This document shows, piece by piece, positions 1 to 11,749 of a stretch of 64,000 nucleotides of DNA. Location of the stretch: the NCBI RefSeq assembly GCF_963924675.1, contig NC_089222.1, positions 7,074,501 through 7,138,500 on the forward strand, in the 5' to 3' direction. Within the stretch, counting starts at the first letter, position 1; each line of letters opens with the position of its first letter. The notes under the pieces were generated by a model, which was not told the origin of the DNA, made no database searches, and worked only from the letters and a program-made list of their open reading frames with translations. A program made the translations under genes and the position numbers. This stretch comes from Phocoena phocoena. Its lineage: Eukaryota; Chordata; Mammalia; Artiodactyla; Phocoenidae.

Positions 1-1424
1 CTCTTGTCAATTTACTATCAAATTTGGGCAGGAAGTGCCAAGAGTTGCCTAAGGAGATCACCTGGATGCTGAACATATACAGCCACGCTCCCATTGTGTA
101 AGAGCAGCCCTACTTCCTCTTGTCAATTAGGGCCAGTTACTCCTGTTACTTCCTACTGACCCCTCAGCACCTTAAGGAGCCTGAAGTACGAGGTGGCAGC
201 CATACCTTAAATTTCCATAGGACTCTTTCTGTGTCCCCTGGTGGGAGAAGAACCATTTGGGAACTAAGATCTGTAAACCTCCAGAGCCTGCATTTGTGGA
301 GATGGGAAGAAAAACATTTCTGAGGTGGATTACTCAAAGTGATGGTTAGAGAAGCTGTCCCTATTTTCACCCTTTGGTTTATGGACACTGCATTCTACTT
401 TTGGGAGCAAAGCATGATATAAAACATATTACTTTAGAGTTTATTCTGAATAAAATATCACCCTGACAAGGTATTGTCTTTAAACTGTTACCTTAACCAT
501 ACCTTCTGCATGGGGTTAGAAAAGGAGACATCTATGGGAAAAAGTAAAGAAGGAAGATTGCACAAGAGGAGGTTATTAGCTGTGGTATCATCACAACAAA
601 GTCTGAACAAAGACATCAGAGGATCCCAAGGGGAGGCTGTAAAACTGAGATAGTCTTTCGGTGTTGGTTCAAAGAGGGGCAAAGACGTTGGGCCTTTATA
701 CCCACACATCAACCAGCCAGTGGATGTAGGCTGCCTCAGAGAAGGTCTTGGGCAAGGACTCTCTTCAGATGAGGGCAATTCTTGGAGACAGCTGACAACT
801 GAGGGCTGACATCTGACAGTACTCTAAGAAACTGGGAGAATAGGTCCTTCTGCCCTACAAAGATCATCTGGGTGGTACAGCACAGTGTCTACAACATATA
901 ACTAAGCCATGTCCAACTTTGATAAATATTTTGATAAATATTCATAGATAGATAACCTAGTGTTATGACATTTATATGGCTTTTCTTTGCTAGTTTTCCA
1001 TTTTCATTAAAGAAAACCTCTATTACCTTTTTATAAATGAAATATTGCCTTCAAAAAACATTCTTATATTTAGACTCTTTCCTTCAGTTAGGTGTTTGAA
1101 TTATCAAACTCCAGATGTGTCCTACCTGCCTCTACTTGGAATGACTATGCATTTTGATTGTCTCCTATCCTTGAAGAAAACAAATTCTTGAATAGGTAAG
1201 AATGAGTACTATTTCAAAAAAATTGCTTCTAGTACCTGTGTTTGGTTTGAGACTATGACCCTGGTTCTTGATTTACCAGTTGCTGACCAAAGTGTGTGGT
1301 CAGTTATCTGCTTCTATCTTGCATGCCTTTTTCCATTGCCTCATCTTGATATCCCACATCAGTAGACTTGTTGATTTCATACTTTTAATGTTGGTTTTTA
1401 CCATATTCTACTCTGACCCAGTAT
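1..1424. other. Unassigned AT-rich sequence
   Basis: I recognise no repeat family, RNA gene or coding region here. The open frames are short, start at arbitrary ATGs and show no domain or splice structure. Confidence 0.5.
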
Positions 1425-1475
1425 TACTCAGGGTTCTCCAGAGAAACAGAACCAATAGGAAATATGTGTATGTGC
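1425..1475 (-). repeat. Terminal piece of an ancient interspersed repeat
   Basis: The stretch 'ccagagaaacagaaccaata' is the conserved end of an old mammalian repeat whose other end reads 'gttaattttatgtgtcaact' on the opposite strand. The body resumes at about 1925, so roughly 300 bp of unassigned sequence plus a microsatellite separate the two parts. I do not assign the family name. Confidence 0.5.
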
Positions 1476-1776
1476 CCTAAAAAGTGATGGAAGGACAACA
1501 CTCAGTTTCTTCTTTGAGGGTAATTCTCATCCTTCTGCTTTCTCTGTTTTCCCAGATATTGGAATGGCTGCCACAGACCTAAATTGTCCTGTAATTCCCA
1601 GATGTGGGCCCTCATCTCTTTGTTCATATGTGCTTTTTATCTCTAAGAAAATGTGTGTACATAAGCTCACTTTTTGCAAATAACCTATGAAACAAAAAGG
1701 TGTCTAAGCTATATATAAGCTGAAAATGCAACTGAAATTAGCTTAAAAATGAGTACAAAATAAATATTATCAATAC

Positions 1777-1845
<69 letters not shown>

Positions 1846-1886
1846 TATAGATAAGAATATATATATGTAAATATAAGAATAGATAG

Positions 1887-1923
<37 letters not shown>
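1777..1923. repeat. Compound microsatellite (TA)n-(GA)n-(CA)n
   Basis: About 12 TA units (1777-1801) run directly into about 19 GA units (1802-1840). An AT-rich spacer follows, then about 18 CA units (1888-1923). The ancient repeat around it normally carries a short TA/GA tract at this place, so this tract probably expanded from a seed in the repeat. Apparent open frames rich in alternating residues on the minus strand are artefacts of it. Confidence 0.95.
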
Positions 1924-1924
<1 letters not shown>

Positions 1925-2290
1925 CTATTGTATAAGGAATTGGCCCATGTGATTATGGAGGCTGTGAAATCCCAAGATCTGATCTGCAGTGGGCAAGATG
2001 GAGACCCAGGAAAGTTAGTGACATAGTTCCAGTCTGAGTCTGATGTCCTAGCTCAAAACAGTTAGAGAAAAGTTGCCTCTTGCTCAGTGTTTTGTTCTAT
2101 TAAGTTCTTAAACTGATTGGATGAGGGCCACCCACATTACACAGAGGGCAATCTGCTTTACTTAGTCTAGCAATTCAGATGTTAATCTCATCCAAAGCAC
2201 CCTCACAGACATACTCAGAATAACATTTGATCAAATGTCTGGGCACTCCATGGCCTAGTCAAGCAGACAGATAAGACTATTATAGACCTA
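1925..2290 (-). repeat. Body of the ancient interspersed repeat
   Basis: Recognised by 'ggaattggcccatgtgatta', followed by the conserved 'attggatgagggccaccca' and 'gatgttaatctcatccaaag' stretches. It belongs with the fragment at 1425-1475. Divergence is high, consistent with a pan-eutherian insertion. Confidence 0.55.
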
Positions 2291-4260
2291 TATCTTTCAG
2301 GTTTTTCTCCAAAAAATGTTGTTCTTATCTTAACATGAGCTTAAAATGACCTGAAAAAAAGAACTCTATCATGATGGATTCATTGCTTTTACTCAGGCAA
2401 CGTACCCTCTCCTCCCATTTTCAGCATACTTTTAGACTCAATCAAAAACTGAAGCAAAAACTATTATAATATGGCAAAAAGGAACTCATATTATATCTGC
2501 CTCATGCTTTCTTCATAATTCAACCAGGGAAACCAAAATCATGAAGAGACCAGCCGAGAAATTAGCTCTTTTCTCAATCTCTTTTCATCTAATTTGATTT
2601 TTTCTTAATAGTCTATGGATTCTGAAATTGCTTTTTGTATGATGGACACACATTATTATACATGATATTATATATCATATTATTATAAATGTGTAATCTA
2701 TTTATTTACTAAATTCCAGAAAGAACATATATATACATATATATTTACATATTCCATATAATATAAAATTTATACTTTTTTGCGGTCAAGGCCTACATAT
2801 GCAACTGTTTACTCAATATCTCATTGGGATATCTTAATGAACCACAAACTCAGTGTGTTTCAATCTGAATGCATCTCCTCCTTCATACTGGCATTCTCTA
2901 AAACTGACCTTAGTGTTTTCATCACTTGGTTCTAATTTTGTTCTCTAGTAGTAAATCTCAGGATCTACTGAGTTCTACTGATCTGCAGATTCAGTAATTT
3001 TCTTCTACTATATTTCTAATGTTTTCTGTTTTACTTATTCTGATCTTCAGGAATTTAACCTTCCTTGGTCTTCTATACCTATCATTTTAATTATAATACA
3101 ATAACTTTTACATTTGTAAAAAATGGTTCATTACCATTTTGTTTCCGATTATTTTCCCTGATCTGTAACACATCACTGATGATATTTTAATTTGTATTTA
3201 TTTTGTCATCTTCCTTGTTGTAACTTGCAGCTCTGTCATGTTTAGATTTTTTTCACAATTTTCATATCTTGTGGTCGTGAAATATCTTCTTTGACTATTT
3301 CCATCTTTTTCTTGAGCCACTTGTCTAGAAATGTTATATTTTCAGAAAATTTTTTGAGAAATGCAGAAATATTTATTTGAATGCGTCCTCTTTTCCCTGG
3401 CTAAGTCTTCTTGAAGGGTGTAGTTCTTATTTATATCTTGCATATGTTCCTTACCCCATTTTTTTCTTCCCCATTTTGCAGCCAGAAAGTCTGTGTGATT
3501 TAAGGTTCCATGTAATTCCCATCATGAGATAGAATTTCACCCAATAAATGTTTTACCTCTTTCCTTCTTTTTAAATTTTTTCATTTTTTATTCTCTTGTC
3601 CATACTGAAATAAACTTAAAAATAAATGACTCTGAGACTTTCAGAGATCTAAAAATGACAAAATTTCTATCACTAATGAATACAAATTATCCTCTTAGTT
3701 ATTTTAGTTACAATGATTAATGCATCTCTTTTGCAGAAATAACCTTGAAGCTGAAATGTATAATGGAAGACTTTCCTTCAAATCATAACTTTAAAATGGT
3801 CACATCAGTGCAACCATGATTATAGCAAGAAAACTCATTGTGTCAGTGAAGGCCATGGTTTCCAGCAGCCGGGCTGTGCCTGCAAACAGTGATCTCATAT
3901 CTCTTTGGAACATATAAGGAACTATGTACTTTGGTTTGTAATTGCAGGTGTAAATAGCAATCTGGACTTGCAGTTTGGCATCTGGACATGCAATTTGCTA
4001 TTTTATGATTCTGCATGTGTTTGTGTGTTCAGGTGCAGTAGTAAATGTGCTGCAAGAGGCAGGCACTCTGAGCCTCACCATGTCTTCTCAGTCCAGTCAA
4101 TGCAGACTCCAATTCAGGGAATATGGGAAACCAGCAAGGCCAACAAATCTCTATTATCAAGTTTACTTCTGTTGATTATTTACAGGTCAAACATTATGCA
4201 TCTGTATATTAAAGCTATTTGTAGCCCAGTTTTAGTAACTTATTTTTCAAGGTGTTGTTA
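2291..4260. other. Unassigned AT-rich sequence
   Basis: No repeat family was assigned with confidence. 2640-2760 is very AT-rich with many ATAT runs. An imperfect 20 bp direct repeat (16 of 20 identical) lies at 3961-4000. An open frame across 3905-4261 has no recognisable domain and runs into L1 sequence at its end. Confidence 0.45.
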
Positions 4261-4263
4261 AAA

Positions 4264-4593
4264 GTTAGTATGGAGTTTCCTCAAGAAACTAAAAAAGAGC
4301 TACCATATGATACTGCAATCTCACTTCTGGGCATGTATCTGGAGAAAAGCATAATTAGAAAAGATACATGCACCTCAATGTTCATAACAGCACTGTTTAC
4401 AATAGCCAAGACATGGAAACAACCTAAATGTCCATCAACAGATGAATGGATAAAGAAGATGTGGTACATATATACAATGGAACGGTACTTAGCCCTAAAA
4501 AAGAATAAAATAATGCCATCTGCAGCAACATGGATGGACCTAGAGATTATCATACTAAGTGAAATAAGCCAGACAAAGACAAATATCATATGA
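4264..4593 (+). pseudogene. L1 ORF2 C-terminal relic
   Basis: About 110 codons stay open in the sense frame of the truncated L1. The sequence resembles the extreme C-terminus of LINE-1 ORF2, beyond the reverse transcriptase domain. No endonuclease or RT is present, so the fragment cannot act in transposition. The apparent start codon is upstream of or inside the truncated repeat and has no meaning as a gene start. Confidence 0.75.
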
Positions 4594-4824
4594 CAGTGCT
4601 ATATGTGAATCTAAAAAAAAAAAAAAAGATAGAGGTGAACTTATATACAAAACAGAAATAGACACACAGACATAGAAAACAAACTTATTACCAAAAAAGA
4701 AAGTGGGGGAAGAAATGAGTTTGGAATTAACATATACACATACTATATATAAAATAGATAACAAACAAGGACCTACTATATACCACAGGGAACTATCCTC
4801 AATATTTTGTAATAACCTATAAGG

Positions 4825-5167
4825 CAGTGGTCCCCAACCTTTTTGGCACCAGGGGCCAGTTTCGTGGAAGACAATTTTTCCACGGACAGGTCTGGGGGGC
4901 AGTTTCAGGATGATTCAAGCAAATTACATTTATTGTGCAGTTTATTTCTATTATTATTACATTGTAATAGATAATGAAATAATTATACAACTCACCATAA
5001 TACTGACAGGAGGCGGAGCTCAGGCAGTAATGTGGGCGATGGGGTGCGGCTGTAAATACAGATGAGGCTTCACTCGCTCGCCTGACGCTCACCTACTGCT
5101 GTACGGCCCGGTTCCTAACAGGCCACAGACTGGTACCGGTCCGTGACCTGGGGGTTGGGGACCCCTG
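4825..5167 (-). mobile_element. Non-autonomous hAT transposon nested in L1
   Basis: The ends are inverted: the left reads 'cagtggtccccaacc' and the right end, complemented, reads 'caggggtccccaacc'. The flanks 4817-4824 (ctataagg) and 5168-5175 (atataagg) match at 7 of 8 positions, the 8 bp duplication expected of hAT transposition. The inside is GC-rich, with 'ggtaccggtccgtgacctg' near the right end. At 343 bp it has no transposase. Strand is nominal. Confidence 0.9.
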
Positions 5168-5289
5168 ATATAAGGGAAAAGAATCTGAAAAAGAATATGC
5201 ATGTATAACTGAATCCCTTTGCTGTACCTGAAACTAACACAACATTGTAAATCAACTATACTTCAATTAAAAAAAGACTGGTAAATTTA

Positions 5290-5700
5290 AAAAAAAGTTA
5301 ATCTGTTGCATTTAAACTAGTTCACTTTAATAAAAAGCAGTTTGAGTTTAATCCACATTTGTCAGAACAAAAATGTAGTTTTCTCAAAAGAAAAGTGAGA
5401 AATAATTAAAATAGTGTTCATCTATCTAAAGACACATCAGAGAGCAAAGCAAACTGGGAAATAATTATTTTACATGATAATAAAGGGATCTGTAAGATTT
5501 ATATTATTGTGAATCAAGTAAATTATATATAATATACACATATATATGGAAACTGATTAAGAGAAAAATTAGGTATAAAGGAGTAAGTGGAAAGTAAGCT
5601 TTTTTGTACATATAATATTCTAAGAAGGCATAGAGAATTGATACCTTTGAAACATAAGAATTTGACAGATAATAAACACTCTATACAAATTTTAAAAATC
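5290..5700. other. Unassigned AT-rich sequence
   Basis: Apart from the ATAT-rich patch near 5520-5550 nothing is recognisable. Confidence 0.4.
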
Positions 5701-7835
5701 AACTTTCTGTTTTAGAATATGTTTAAATCTATAGAAAAATTACACAGAAAGTACAAAATTGTCAAACACCCTACACCAAGTTTCTTCTATTATTAACATC
5801 TTATAATAGGATGGTCTATTTGTCACAATTAATGAACCACTGTTGACATAATAATAACTAAAGTGCATACTTTATTTAGGTTTGCTTAGATTTTACATAT
5901 GTCATTTTTCTGTTCCAGGGTCTCATCCAAGATACCACATTTTGTTTAGTTGTCATGTCTCCTTAGGCTCCTCTTGACTGTGACAGCTTCTCGGACTTAT
6001 ATTGTTTTTGATGACCTTGAAAGTTTTAAGGAGTGCTGGTCAGGTATTTTGTGGAAGTTTCCTCAATTGGGATTTGTCTGGTGTTTTCTCATGTTTAGAC
6101 TGAATTGATGGGTTTTTGGAAGGAAAACCACAGAGGTTGTCTATTCTAATCACATCATGCCAAGGGTACATGCAATTTACATGACATCACCTCTGATATT
6201 AACCTTGGTCCCCTGACTGAGATAGTGTTCATTGGTTTTTTCTGCTGTAAATTACTCTTCTTTCTTGTTTTCCACACTGTACTTTCTGGAAGTCACTATG
6301 TGCAGGTCACACTCAAAGAGTGAGGAGTTATGTGCCAATACCTCGTGAGTGGAGTATCTACATGAATTACTTGGAATTTTTTTGTGAGGTAGATTAGTCC
6401 ATAATTCATTATTTACTCCATCAGTTATTTATATAGTATGGGTTCCTAGATGTTTACTTTATACTTTGTGTTATAACCCAATACTACTTTATTTCTTTCT
6501 TTATTTTTGCTCAAATTTCTCCAGCTTTGGCTGTTGGGAGCTCCCTCAGCTGACTCTTTTGTCCCTTTGACATACCTCAGCATTGTGTATTTTTTTGTTT
6601 TACTACCAAATGCTTTAGGCTCATCTTCAGTATTTCCTGCTTAGTCCTAGACTCAGCCACTTCTGTAAGGATCCTTGGTTCCTTTTATTTTAGAATGATA
6701 TTAGAAACCAAGATCTAGGTACTAGGCGTGCACATTTCTAACCAGGTGTCATTTCTTCTAGACTCTCTTAGCAAATGGAGAAGGAAACATATGTTTGTTT
6801 ATACTAGCCCATGTATATACCTATAACTATGGATATGTTAAATCTCTAACCAGTTTACCTATATTACGCTAGGCAGGAATTCACACTGGTGTCTTCTGCC
6901 CTGTGCCATTACCACATGGATCACTGTGGCCTCCTCCCCTTGTTTATCTGTAATCTCACACTCCAACAGTGGGGAACCTGCCTCCTACCATCCGCCATCC
7001 ATTTACTTAATTTCTTAATTCCAGTGTACATGTCAAGTGATTTCAGAATCATTTACCTGTATCTGCATGGGAAACAACTTTATCAACTAGAGTACAGTGA
7101 CTATGTACATTTTGCTTTTGTTTGTAAGACTCCATTTCCAAAGTTACTTAGGTCAACACCTTTCCCCCACTCCCTTTAGTGAGATTATTTCATATATTTG
7201 TAATACAGTTATACTCCTTTGACATATTCTGCATTCTATAATGGGATATCTGAACCTCCTAAATTGTTTATTTTTAATTTATATACATTAAGCATCATTC
7301 TTTAAAGTTCTGTGAGTTTGACAAATTCAGTGTCATGCACCCACAATTACAGTATCATATAGAATAGTTTCACCTGCTTCAAAAAGTCCCTATGCTTAAC
7401 CTATTCACACCCTCCTAATCTGAGCTGCTAAAACCTCTATAGTTTTGCTCTTTGAAGAATGTCATATAGTTGAAATCATAAATCTGTTGCTTTTTCAGAT
7501 GGACTTCTTTCACTTAGAAAGATCATTTAACATGCATCCATATCTTTGTGTCACTAGATAGCGCATTCCTTTTTATTGCTGAAGAGTATTCTGTTCTGTG
7601 GATATACTACAGTTTGCTTATCCAGTCATCTACTGAGTAACATCTTGGTTGCTTACCTTTTGGGGAAATTATAGAAAGCTGCTATAAATATTTGCATACA
7701 AGTATTTTTGTAGACATAAGTTTTAAAATCAATGTTGCAAATACCTATAAGAATGATTGCTATGATAATGTTTGTAAGAAGCTGCCAAACTGACCACCAA
7801 CGATGAATGTGTTTGTATTGCTTCACTTTCTCATC
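5701..7835 (-). mobile_element. Old L1 (L1M/HAL1-like), 3' half, antisense
   Basis: The 3'UTR of an old LINE-1 reads on the minus strand from about 5701. The plus strand carries familiar antisense blocks such as 'ttgtcatgtctccttaggct' and 'ttgatgaccttgaaag'. Two more copies of the same block lie at 36.7 and 37.6 kb. 7200-7835 matches the antisense of the L1 region around the ORF2 C-terminus ('ttaaaatcaatgttgcaaat', 'gtaagaagctgccaaactga'). Most of ORF2 is then missing, and sequence from the 5' half begins at about 7840. Confidence 0.75.
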
Positions 7836-9245
7836 AACAATTGATACTCGTTTCCATTGACACATCTTCAAGTTCACTGACTCTTTCCTTAGTTGTGTCC
7901 AGTCTGGTGATAAACCTGTCAGAGGCATTTTTCATTTCTCTTACAATCCTTTTAGATTTTATCATTTATCTTTTACTCTTTCTTAGGGTTTCCATCTCTC
8001 TGTCTATGTTACCCTTACATATCTGTCTACTTTCTAACTTAGAGCCTTTACCATATCAAGAATAATTATTTAAAATTTCCTGTCTAATAATTCTAACATT
8101 TGTCACATGAGTCTGGTTCTGACCATTCCTTTGCCACCTCAGACTGTGGTTTGTTTTCCTTTTATCATGACTTCTAATTTTCTCACTGAAAGCCAGACAT
8201 GTTATTTGGGGTAATAGGAACTGATCTAATGATGTAAATAAGCCTTTAGCATGAGGATTTATGTTGACCTAGCTAGGACGGGGCTGGGTTTAATGTTTGT
8301 GTAGCTATATGTGCTAAGGATTCAAATTCCTCTAGTGTCCTTGTGTTTTTCTCTTCTCATGACTACAGGCTTCCTTAAGTACTCCTCCTCATGGAGAATA
8401 GTGTCTTGCAGCTCTTTTAAGCTGTAATCCACTGCTTTACACTGAAGTCCTGGGATGTGGTGGTAAAGTGTTGGGGCAGGAAGTGTTCTATAATTGTCTA
8501 AATAAATCTCAGTGTTTGAGTAGGTCTGTGACTTGGGGCTGTGATCTTCATAAATGTTTCTTCATTGGCAGAACTCTTTCTTCCCCTGCCCGCCTCGATC
8601 TCTCTCTGGCTATAGTATTCCTGAATTTGTTCCCTTGAAGCCTGACCCTTGCTGACTATTTTTGTCCTCTTTCAGTGAAATAGAAGGGCTAGAAGGGCTG
8701 CAATGGGAGACATTCCCTTCTGCCAGCTGGGATAAAGTTCTCACAAATTCTACCCCTAGAGACTAAGCCTTTGTTACAGAGAAAGCTCTGGTCATGTTTC
8801 ACAGTGATTTCTCTACTCCTCCCCTTGGCAGAGACGCAAGGGAATCTTTCTTTGATCTTCATTGTAGGAATCTAGTGAGGTTTCACCAGGTGCACGGTAA
8901 AAGTGTGGGAGATCCCCTACGACAGTGAGCTCAGGAATTTCTGACTTCACTTTCATGCTAGTTCACACTCCATCTCCAGCAATTCATCAACATTACCATT
9001 TAAACATTCTTACCAGTTTTTGTATCCAGTAGCTTCTGTTTCAGGTAAGCAGCTCTCAGGTGCTCTATTGCTCTGATGTGCCTGTCTTGTAGATTTGGGG
9101 GTGACGGTTTGCCCTGCAATTTGAGTTCTCTAGTGGGTCCAAGAATAGTCACTTATTTTCAACATGTCAAATTTTTCTTGCTGTAAGGATTAAAGTGACA
9201 AGTTCCAAGTTCTTTACAGGTCAGAGTTAAAACTAGAACTCACCC
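7836..9245 (-). mobile_element. Old L1, 5' region, antisense
   Basis: This continues the antisense L1 after loss of most of ORF2. Stretches such as 'gaaagccagacatgttattt' and 'tcaaattcctctagtgtcct' are what I expect for the antisense of the 5' (ORF1/5'UTR) part of old L1M elements. No open frame of useful length survives. The right boundary near 9245 is approximate. Confidence 0.6.
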
Positions 9246-10540
9246 ATGTGCTAGTTTTTTGATACTGAGTTCTGAAATTTTAAACCTTCCCAGTGAATTC
9301 TGGGGAAGATCAAACACTAAGAACTGTGATAACCTATGGTGATTTTAGAGTATATCTTAAAATGGGTTTAACAACAAGGTTAAATTGAATTTAGTAAGTG
9401 ATATTACTTAAGAATCAGTAAGAAAGAAATCATATTGAACCAAAATGTCTATTAAAACTGATCTAGAGAATTCTCTTGATGACTCATTTAACTTTAGCTC
9501 TTGTGAGAAGGGTCTTTGACTTGCTTGTTTTTAGGATAATTGAGTAAAATGTACATATTTGTTCTCTTTACTAGTAATTCTACCAGACCTAGATGTTAGT
9601 TCACCTTATTACCAGTCATCAGTGGTCCATTGGTTCTAATTCTGTATTAAAAAATATAAGCAAAATGCCTAATGAGGAAATAAGCAGTATCATAAAATTT
9701 AGTTTATAATCCTGGATATGCAGATTGATAAACACATAGCAGGAACTGTGACTATTGAAATAAGAAAATTCTGCATTAAACAAAGATTTCACTTAAAGTC
9801 ACCGTGCCTGATCTGGCTCGATATTTAAATGGATTACATTCATTAGTTGAATTTTTATACCCATTTAATTAGGTACAGATCTTAATTTGGGGTCTGAGAG
9901 TATATGAACTTATCAAAATTGTACTCAAAATGTTGTGATGATGTGCAATTTTTCTAGAGAGAACTTCTATAGTTTTTATTCATTCTCAAGGAAGTCTGTG
10001 GGATAATGTTTAAGAATCATTATGTACAGTTAAGTACTTAACTCTGTGACCCTAATTTCGAATTACAATCTTAGAAATAACATCAATGACAAAGTACATC
10101 TCTCAGAATCCTAACACTCTTATGACAAAACACATCTATCAAAATATTTTCATGCTTTCAGAAGTGGGCTTTAAATATAACCTTTAAAAATCCCAGAATT
10201 ATTGCTTACAAAGGTATTTTTATAACTGAACATATCATCAACCCAAGAGAAAGGACTCCTTGTTCTATTTCTCTTTTGATATATTTCTAATTAATCAAAA
10301 TTAATTCCTATATAAGGCAGTTACCAAATACCATATTTCAAAATTCTTTACCTGACAATGGTATTCAGCAATAGGTGATCTCATTTCCACAAACTCAGTA
10401 AGTATTTAGATGTGTTTCCTTCTACCACTTTGCTACTGGCTCTGATTTTATGTAAAGGACAATTTTCAAATTTCAATTAGCTACTCCTCAGAAAAGCTAA
10501 GGCTCTGAGAGACTTCTGGTATACCACTCTCCCAGAGAAA
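9246..10540. other. Unassigned sequence
   Basis: AT-rich, with no recognised repeat or gene. Confidence 0.45.
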
Positions 10541-10545
10541 GGGTA

Positions 10546-10712
10546 TCGTAGTTTGGAATGAGGAAGAAAATGTTTTGATTCTGGTTCCATTGCTTTGTAA
10601 ATGAGTAGCCTTGAGCAAGTCATTTCATATTATAAAAACTCATTTTCTTCATTTGTAAAATGGGGGTGATTTTCCATTCTGTGTTTTTGAGTTATTGTGA
10701 ATGTAACAAAAG
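10546..10712 (+). repeat. MIR SINE relic
   Basis: The order 'gattctggttcc', 'ccttgagcaagtcatttca' and 'ttcttcatttgtaaaatggg' is that of a MIR element in sense orientation, diverged and without intact ends. Confidence 0.75.
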
Positions 10713-10924
10713 TACATGTATACTTATGTACATGTGGAATATATATTTAGATATAATATGAATTATGTATTATCAATCTATCTAAAGGTTATCTTCTGAA
10801 TAAAAAAGTGCTAGAGTCATTGCAATAAACTCACGTCTATTGACGTAGATAACTGCTTATATAAATAAATGTTCTTAAAAAAAGGAACAGTACAAGTCAA
10901 CACTTAAGCTTTATCAAAGTTTCT

Positions 10925-11235
10925 TCATGTTTTTTTCCAACTTTATTGAGATATAATTGATATGTGATATTGTGTAAGTTTAAGGTGCACAACATGATAA
11001 TTTGATATATGTATATATTGTGAAACATTTTCCACACAAAAAAGTTAACACATCCTTCATTTCACGTAATTACCTTTTGTTGTTGTTGTTGTTGCTATGG
11101 TGAGAGTGTTTAAGATGCACTCTTAGCAACTTTGAAATATACAATACAAATATTGTTAACTATAGTCACCATGCTGTATTAGATCCCTAGAACTTATTCC
11201 TCTTATAACTGGAATTTGTACCCTTTAATCTTCGT
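10925..11235 (-). mobile_element. L1M-type 3' end, antisense
   Basis: 'aactttattgagatataatt' and 'aaggtgcacaacatgataat' are the antisense of an older L1 3' end, continuing to 'gttaactatagtcaccatgc'. A (TTG)n tract at 11087-11101 lies within it. Confidence 0.8.
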
Positions 11236-11567
11236 GGTTTGAATTTTCTTACCTCAATCAAAATTCTTTGAGAGGTAGATTGCAAGCTAAAGGATATCTT
11301 GTTATCAATATTCAGAACTTACTTAATTTTAGCAAAGGAATGAGTCATTAACTATTTCCAGTATTTCCCAGTTGAGCTTTTGTTTCTAACAATAAAAATG
11401 TGACTTCAGTGGTATTTGAAGAAATTAACACCTTGACATAGAAAGACACGCTATGGGTCCTGTTCGTACTTTCATGGTCACAGGGGTTTCCTAAAACTCA
11501 GACCAATTTGAGCTCAAAGGCCTGCATTTATGAAATAGTTGGACATGATAGGGAACCTCATTTTTGA
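11236..11567. other. Unassigned sequence
   Basis: No recognised feature. Confidence 0.4.
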
Positions 11568-11570
11568 GAT

Positions 11571-11747
11571 TTAGGGTTCTGAATTCTGGTTGCCCATTGG
11601 AATCACTTGGGAGGTTTTGAAAGTCCTGATAACCAGGTCAAAAGCCAGAAAATTTCAATCCAAACCTCTGGCAGTGGTACACAGGCATCAGTAGGTTTTG
11701 GAGCTCCAACGTGACTCCAATGCACAGCAAACTTTGAGAACCATTGT
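11571..11747 (+). mobile_element. MER20-like hAT-Charlie element
   Basis: The left end 'gggttctgaattctggttgc' and the right end 'ctttgagaaccattg' are diverged copies of the inverted termini of a MER20-type non-autonomous hAT element. The inside keeps 'attggaatcacttgggag'. I could not identify an 8 bp target duplication. Confidence 0.65.
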
Positions 11748-11749
11748 AC

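Larger units (their letters stand above)
4261..5285 (+). mobile_element. L1 3' end, 5'-truncated, split by a hAT element
   Basis: Sense-oriented LINE-1 tail. 4264-4593 encodes degenerate sequence of the type at the C-terminal end of L1 ORF2, with an 'EVPQETKK'-like start and a 'WMDLEIIILSEISQ' stretch. The 3' tail follows, including 'aacacaacattgtaaatcaa' and an A-rich end near 5275. A hAT element at 4825-5167 separates 'aataacctataagg' from the continuation of the same L1 tail. The type is the common cetartiodactyl L1. Confidence 0.88.

Noticed and set aside
1709..1920. Minus-strand open frames rich in Cys-Val and Ser-Leu
   Set aside because: Pure translation of the CA/GA/TA microsatellite.
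1802..1923. CRISPR-like regular repetition
   Set aside because: Dinucleotide microsatellites, not spaced repeats with unique spacers, and the DNA is mammalian.
3905..4261. Possible exon with acceptor-like 'tgtgtgttcag' at about 4031
   Set aside because: The acceptor is weak, no donor fits, the frame is only moderately long and no family is recognisable. It runs directly into L1 sequence.
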